From: Synergistaceae bacterium UBA1358
GTDB taxonomy: Bacteria > Synergistota > Synergistia > Synergistales > Synergistaceae
NCBI GenBank assembly: GCA_002306075.1
Contig: DBRW01000043.1
Span: forward strand, 1-17,959
Reading direction: 5' to 3'
Length of the DNA: 17,959 nucleotides
A program made the translations under genes and the position numbers. The notes beneath the pieces were generated by a model. That model was not told the origin of the DNA. It saw only the letters and a program-made list of their open reading frames with translations, and searched no databases. This document shows positions 14,604 through 17,959 of this stretch, in pieces. Each line of letters opens with the position of its first letter. The first letter of the stretch is position 1.

Positions 14604-15488
14604 TCATTGTCTGCTTTTCAGAGAGAGGGTCCCGTCTTCGAAAGAACAGAGCAGCTCGCCCGAATCGATAAGGGGCGAGATGATCGCCGCGACGGTGCTG
14701 TGTATGAGGACATACTGGGGCAGATCCATATTGAGTCCGTGTCTTTTGGCCAGCTTTCCCAGTATCCCGTCCCTTGTCGAAGGTTCTGAACATATCTCAA
14801 GTATTTCATCTTTGAGCGCGGTCAGACAGTTTCTGTTGGCGGCTGTGACAGGGGTGATGTCTTTGCATATGTCTCCGTGCGAAGGTACGAAATAGTCCGC
14901 GCTGAAGGCATCAAGCATGTCAAAGGTCTCCATTGCGCTGCCGTAGTCTGCGGTGAAGGGGATGCCGTACTTGTTCAGTATGCGCTCGGATATCACGGAA
15001 TCGGCCATAAAGAAGACACCGTCAGGCGTGAGCACGCCGATCTGTCCGTGGGCGTGTCCCGGAAGCGCGATGATCCTGAGCCCCCATCCTTCTATAACGG
15101 TACCCGGTGTTGCTGTAATGGTCACGTTTGAAGGTTCCGCCTGGAGAAACTTACTGCAGATCGCCTTCGGAGCCCTTCCCGACCAAAGTATCTCCGGCTC
15201 CATCTCAGGCATGTCGATGAAGGGCGTCTCCTTGGCCGAGGCTGCGATCCCGCACCCGGTCCTCTTCTGTATGAATGCGTTGCCTCCGACATGATCGGCA
15301 TGGAAATGGGTGTTTATTATCAGCCGTATATTCCAGCCCGTTTCTTCGGCAAGGCGCAGTATTTTCCTTCCCGAGGAGGAGTCATTGCCGCTGTCGATAA
15401 GGACAGCCTCTCCTTCTATTACATAGGCACCGATGTTTACAGGTCCGCAGGCAGCCCAGGTGTTTCCTTTGATATTGTTGAATTCCAT
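14604..15488 (-). CDS. Metallo-beta-lactamase-fold hydrolase
   Basis: The 294-residue cytoplasmic protein keeps the full set of metal ligands of the fold: HFHADH (H61, H63, D65, H66), H145 in PGHAHGQ, D163 in MADS and H204 in PSHGD. A C-terminal helical segment (about 215-294) follows. The family includes glyoxalase II-like thioesterases, lactonases and others; sequence alone does not give the substrate. No signal peptide is visible, so it is not a secreted beta-lactamase. The ATG at 15488 lies 4 bases after GTGAGG. It is the first gene of a possible unit with the EamA transporter, downstream of a strong terminator that isolates it from the dehydrogenase cluster. Confidence 0.9.
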   Translation of the reverse strand: MEFNNIKGNTWAACGPVNIGAYVIEGEAVLIDSGNDSSSGRKILRLAEETGWNIRLIINTHFHADHVGGNAFIQKRTGCGIAASAKETPFIDMPEMEPEILWSGRAPKAICSKFLQAEPSNVTITATPGTVIEGWGLRIIALPGHAHGQIGVLTPDGVFFMADSVISERILNKYGIPFTADYGSAMETFDMLDAFSADYFVPSHGDICKDITPVTAANRNCLTALKDEILEICSEPSTRDGILGKLAKRHGLNMDLPQYVLIHSTVAAIISPLIDSGELLCSFEDGTLSLKSRQ

Positions 15489-15518
15489 TGGTCCTCACCT
15501 CAGGCTGATTATAGATGA

Positions 15519-15548
15519 TTTATAAAAAGTTGCTATATGCATAAGCAA
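15519..15548 (-). promoter_or_regulatory. Possible promoter of the metallo-hydrolase gene
   Basis: The minus strand has TTGCTT (15548-15543), an 18-base spacer and TATAAA (15524-15519), about 30 bases before the start. The -35 overlaps the T-tract of the preceding terminator. A second TATAAT at 15513-15508 has no good -35. Confidence 0.35.
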
Positions 15549-15573
15549 AAGGGCGGGTCTTTCGACCCGCCCC
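15545..15573 (-). terminator. Rho-independent terminator of the dehydrogenase cluster
   Basis: On the minus strand a perfect 9-bp stem, GGGCGGGTC with GACCCGCCC, closes a GAAA tetraloop and is followed by TTTTGC. It lies about 25 bases after the last gene of the four-gene cluster. Confidence 0.9.
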
Positions 15574-15596
15574 GTAAGGTGCTCCTTTGTTATTCT

Positions 15597-16748
15597 CTAA
15601 ACTACGTTCGGCTCAACTATGCGTTCTCCGCGCTCGAACCGGCGGTAATCCATTATCGTCGGGTCGATCGGAGGCTTCTCGCCGTTGAGAAGGGCCGACA
15701 TTATCTGTCCTGCCACAGGTCCGAGCATGAAGCCGTGGCCGGAGAAGCCCGTTGCGTGCCAGAACTCCTTGACGTCGGTCTCACCAAGGATGGGTGCCGC
15801 GTCCGGGGTCATGTCGTAGTGTCCTGCCCACTGGCGTACCACGCGGATGTTCTTCGCTCTCGGAAGCAGCTTGATAATGGTCTTTGCGATGCTTTCGATA
15901 GAGTGGGCCGTTGATGTGTATCCGAGCAGCGGTTCATGCGAGGGGCTTTCGCCTGCGATGATCGAGCCGTGAGGACGCTGCTGGATGTAGTAGTTGCCGC
16001 TGAAGCTCATAAGCATCGGAGGACATACACCCGGATCTACGGGTTCGGTGATGAGGATCTCATGGCGTTCTGCCCAGTTGGGAAGATGTATACCTGCCAT
16101 CTTGGCAACGTCCTGTGCCCATGATCCGGCGCAGTTGACGACCTGTCCGCATTCGATGGTCCCGCGGTTAGTCTCGACTGCTCGGATCTGGCCGCCTTCG
16201 ACCTTGAGTCCCGTAACTTCGGTGAACTTGTAGAATTTTGCTCCGTAGCGCTTCGCCGCTTCCTGGAAGGCGAAGGTCGTAAGGAATGGGTCAGCGTGTC
16301 CGTCTCTCTGGTAGAAGGTGAAGCCCAGTGCGTCGTCTACCGCCACTCCGGGGCATATCTCCTGTGCTCTTTTGACGTCTGTGAAGATCTCTGTCTTGAT
16401 CCCCAGGCTGTGCTGAAGCTCTACGTTCTTTTTGAACTGTTCCCACTCTTTTTCCTTGTATGCTACGAGAAGATACCCGCCCTGATTGAGGCCTGTGGGA
16501 AGTCCGAGTTCTTCGTCGAGCTGTTCGAAGGTATCGAGGCAGGCCAGAGCCATACGGCAGTTGAGTTCAAGTCCCCACTGTGCGCGTATGCCTGCTCCGC
16601 AGCGGCCTGTCGAACCTGAGCATACAGTGTTTTTCTCAACAAGTACGACGTTCTTTCTTCCTGATTTTGCAAGATAGTAAGCGGTGGCTGTTCCTACCAC
16701 ACCGCCGCCGATTATTACAACATCAGCTGTTTTCGGGAAATCCATCAT
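15597..16748 (-). CDS. FAD-dependent amino acid/amine dehydrogenase, D-amino-acid-oxidase fold (catalytic subunit)
   Basis: The roughly 383-residue protein belongs to the DAO family that includes sarcosine oxidase beta, glycine oxidase, HcnC and the beta subunit of archaeal dye-linked L-proline dehydrogenase. The FAD-binding Rossmann motif VVIIGGGVVGTATAYYLA starts at about residue 10 and ends with E38; GSTGRCGAGIRAQW (45-58) and the C-terminal ATGFSGHGFMLGP are typical of the family. It would oxidise a secondary amine such as proline, hydroxyproline or sarcosine. The AGGAGG site formed across the upstream stop codon is 5 bases from the ATG at 16748 (8 from the ATG at 16745); the GTG at 16754 is inside the site and rejected. 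It is the last gene of a four-gene cluster and probably docks onto the Fe-S subunits encoded just upstream. Confidence 0.92.
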   Translation of the reverse strand: MMDFPKTADVVIIGGGVVGTATAYYLAKSGRKNVVLVEKNTVCSGSTGRCGAGIRAQWGLELNCRMALACLDTFEQLDEELGLPTGLNQGGYLLVAYKEKEWEQFKKNVELQHSLGIKTEIFTDVKRAQEICPGVAVDDALGFTFYQRDGHADPFLTTFAFQEAAKRYGAKFYKFTEVTGLKVEGGQIRAVETNRGTIECGQVVNCAGSWAQDVAKMAGIHLPNWAERHEILITEPVDPGVCPPMLMSFSGNYYIQQRPHGSIIAGESPSHEPLLGYTSTAHSIESIAKTIIKLLPRAKNIRVVRQWAGHYDMTPDAAPILGETDVKEFWHATGFSGHGFMLGPVAGQIMSALLNGEKPPIDPTIMDYRRFERGERIVEPNVV

Positions 16749-16757
16749 ACGCACCTC

Positions 16758-17027
16758 CTACTTATCCTCGGCAAGAAGTCCGAGCTTTATCGGTTTCACC
16801 GGAGGCCTGATGGTTCCGGGATTAAGTTCCGATATGGGCTTGCCTGTTGCCTTTGAGAGCTCACGAAGGATTATGTCGCGGCAGCCTCTGCCCTGGCAGG
16901 GGCCCATACCTACACGAAGTTCCCTCTTGAGTTCGTCGAAGGTGTCATACCCGCGTGCGATCCATTCGCGGATCTCGTCTATTTCTATCTCTTCGCAACG
17001 GCAGATGACGTTTCTTTTCTCTGTCAT
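16758..17027 (-). CDS. BFD-like [2Fe-2S] small subunit
   Basis: From the ATG at 17027 the protein has 89 residues (the GTG at 17036 is possible but overlaps the ribosome site). Residues 1-60 match the BFD-like [2Fe-2S] domain, with CRC near position 9-11 and GPCQGRGC at about 42-49 supplying the four cysteines. The same domain occurs in the C-terminal region of sarcosine/opine oxidase large subunits, in NasB and in bacterioferritin-associated ferredoxin. Here it stands alone, like the roughly 10-kDa delta subunit of archaeal dye-linked L-proline dehydrogenase. It lies 2 bases after the ferredoxin gene, and its own stop forms part of the next gene's ribosome site. It would carry electrons between the two flavin subunits. 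Confidence 0.9.
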   Translation of the reverse strand: MTEKRNVICRCEEIEIDEIREWIARGYDTFDELKRELRVGMGPCQGRGCRDIILRELSKATGKPISELNPGTIRPPVKPIKLGLLAEDK

Positions 17028-17029
17028 GG

Positions 17030-17554
17030 CTAGCACACCACCTTGATGGCACGGATCTCTCCGACCAGTTTTTTAGGAATGACCACGCTCACTACCGTAG
17101 TCTGATCCTTCAGGGGTTCCGCTACGGCATATACCTCTCCGTCTGCTACCTCTTCCCCTACCCTGTTGAGGCACTTTACCTTCTGACCCTTTACAGGCTT
17201 CGGCTCAAGTTCGTACGGAAGCTTGATGACAGCTTCGTCTGCCCCATAAGTAAGGTCGACAACGAAGCAGGCAAGTCCCGGACATTTGGCTACGCAGAGA
17301 CCGCAGCCGGTGCATTTCTCGTAGTCTATCTCCGGAACGTCGTTGATGTCCGCGAAGGGCTTGACCGCTCCCGTCGGGCAGCTGGTCGCGCAGGGGTTGC
17401 AGGGGATGCGCTGCGGGCATTCTATTATTACATAGCCGCCCTTTTTGTTCTCCCATGCTTCCTGCGGGGGTAGGATCGCACCGGGCCTGTTCTCAACAAG
17501 GACTCCGCTGCAGAATAGCTTCTCTTTGTCGTTGCTGTTGCATGTGCAGCCCAT
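17030..17554 (-). CDS. Ferredoxin-like subunit with two [4Fe-4S] motifs
   Basis: From the ATG at 17554 the protein has 174 residues. I prefer this start over the ATG at 17569 because GGGAGG, inside the end of the upstream gene, lies 7 bases before it, while the longer start has no site. Cysteines C46, C52, C55 and C59 (PCNPCATSCP) and C81, C84, C87 and C91 (CTGCGLCVAKCP) can bind two [4Fe-4S] clusters. The N-terminus has extra cysteines (GCTC, C15). The C-terminal 70 residues are a beta-rich domain without cysteines until the last residue. The size, about 19 kDa, and position between the NAD/FAD subunit and the BFD protein match the gamma subunit of archaeal dye-linked L-proline dehydrogenase. 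Confidence 0.9.
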   Translation of the reverse strand: MGCTCNSNDKEKLFCSGVLVENRPGAILPPQEAWENKKGGYVIIECPQRIPCNPCATSCPTGAVKPFADINDVPEIDYEKCTGCGLCVAKCPGLACFVVDLTYGADEAVIKLPYELEPKPVKGQKVKCLNRVGEEVADGEVYAVAEPLKDQTTVVSVVIPKKLVGEIRAIKVVC

Positions 17555-17556
17555 CT

Positions 17557-17959
17557 TTATGCCTCCCATCCGTCAACAAGTACCTGACAGATCCCGCCGC
17601 GGATCTTCTCGCCGACTTCGCCCGCGCGGAGATGGTCGAGTCTTGTCCAGTATTCTTTGAAGGATTCTTCTTTCACTTTGCAGCCAAGCGCCTTTGCCGC
17701 GCTGAATCCGGCTATCCTGCCTTCTACCATGGCCGCTGATGCCTCTTCTATTCCGGATGCGTCTCCCGCTACCCAGATGTCCGGGTGGCTGGTGCGCATT
17801 GTATTGTCTCTGAAGGGTACGTGGCCGCAGAGCTGCGGGCAGTACTGCATCTTGGCTCCCGCCTGCCAGAAGAGTTCCGTGGTGGGCGTAAGGCCTACTG
17901 CCATGCAGATAACGTCGCAGTCGATCTTCCTGGGCTCGCCGATAAGCTGGAATTTGTCG
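17557..17959 (-). CDS. NAD(P)/FAD-dependent oxidoreductase subunit (C-terminal part only)
   Basis: Only the last 133 codons are in the window; the frame continues upstream past the right edge (DKFQLIGEPRK before the internal Met at 17904). The fragment has DCDVICMAVGLTPTTELFW, where the second nucleotide-binding domain rejoins the FAD domain, and the FAD-contacting motif WVAGDASGIEEASAAMVEGR, typical of pyridine-nucleotide-disulfide oxidoreductases of the HcnB / sarcosine-oxidase-alpha / opine-oxidase group. It would pass electrons between the Fe-S subunits and NAD(P) or ferredoxin. It heads the four-gene cluster visible here; its last codons contain the ribosome site of the ferredoxin gene, so the two are translationally coupled. 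Further operon genes or the promoter may lie beyond the window. Confidence 0.9.
   Translation of the reverse strand, partial: DKFQLIGEPRKIDCDVICMAVGLTPTTELFWQAGAKMQYCPQLCGHVPFRDNTMRTSHPDIWVAGDASGIEEASAAMVEGRIAGFSAAKALGCKVKEESFKEYWTRLDHLRAGEVGEKIRGGICQVLVDGWEA

Overview
The window looks like chromosomal DNA of an anaerobic, amino-acid-fermenting bacterium. Signs are rubrerythrin, a CoA-dependent 2-oxoacid:acceptor oxidoreductase, and an iron-sulfur/flavin amine-dehydrogenase complex, with moderate GC content and frequent GTG/TTG starts. The gene kit and protein style fit the phylum Synergistota best. That placement is an inference from recognition, with no 16S gene or search behind it. There are no rRNA or tRNA genes, mobile elements, prophage genes or CRISPR arrays, and no gene-free stretch over 300 bases.

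Layout. (a) 1-2640, minus: a membrane sensor with two periplasmic solute-binding modules, a degenerate GGDEF and an EAL domain, running off the left edge. (b) 2795-7056, minus: an FCD-domain regulator with an unusual winged helix, then an acetolactate-synthase-like ThDP enzyme coupled to it with a 1-base gap, a small exported protein of unknown function, and a class II glycerate 2-kinase. This looks like a regulated catabolic locus. (c) 7286-7819, minus: rubrerythrin with its own terminator and a promoter whose -10 lies inside a perfect inverted repeat. (d) 8014-10611, plus: fused gamma-alpha and beta subunits of a 2-oxoacid:acceptor oxidoreductase, divergent from rubrerythrin. (e) 10666-12131, minus: pdxS-pdxT (PLP synthase), divergent from a MocR/PdxR-type regulator (12251-13621, plus) whose PLP-anchoring lysine is replaced by arginine. 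(f) 13614-15488, minus: an EamA transporter and a metallo-beta-lactamase-fold hydrolase. (g) 15597-17959, minus: a tightly coupled four-gene cluster (pyridine-nucleotide/FAD subunit, two-cluster ferredoxin, BFD-like [2Fe-2S] protein, D-amino-acid-oxidase-fold FAD subunit). Its order and sizes match the alpha-gamma-delta-beta dye-linked L-proline dehydrogenase of hyperthermophilic archaea.

How the parts fit. The (g) complex would oxidise an amino acid or secondary amine and pass electrons through Fe-S centres to NAD(P) or another carrier. The (d) enzyme would oxidise the resulting 2-oxoacids to acyl-CoA with reduced ferredoxin. PLP made by (e) supports transaminases. Rubrerythrin protects the oxygen-sensitive enzymes. 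The points most worth a second look are the lysine-less PdxR-like regulator, the winged-helix/FCD regulator with its orphan ThDP enzyme, the archaeal-type four-subunit dehydrogenase, and the cluster of inverted repeats between rubrerythrin and the oxidoreductase operon.
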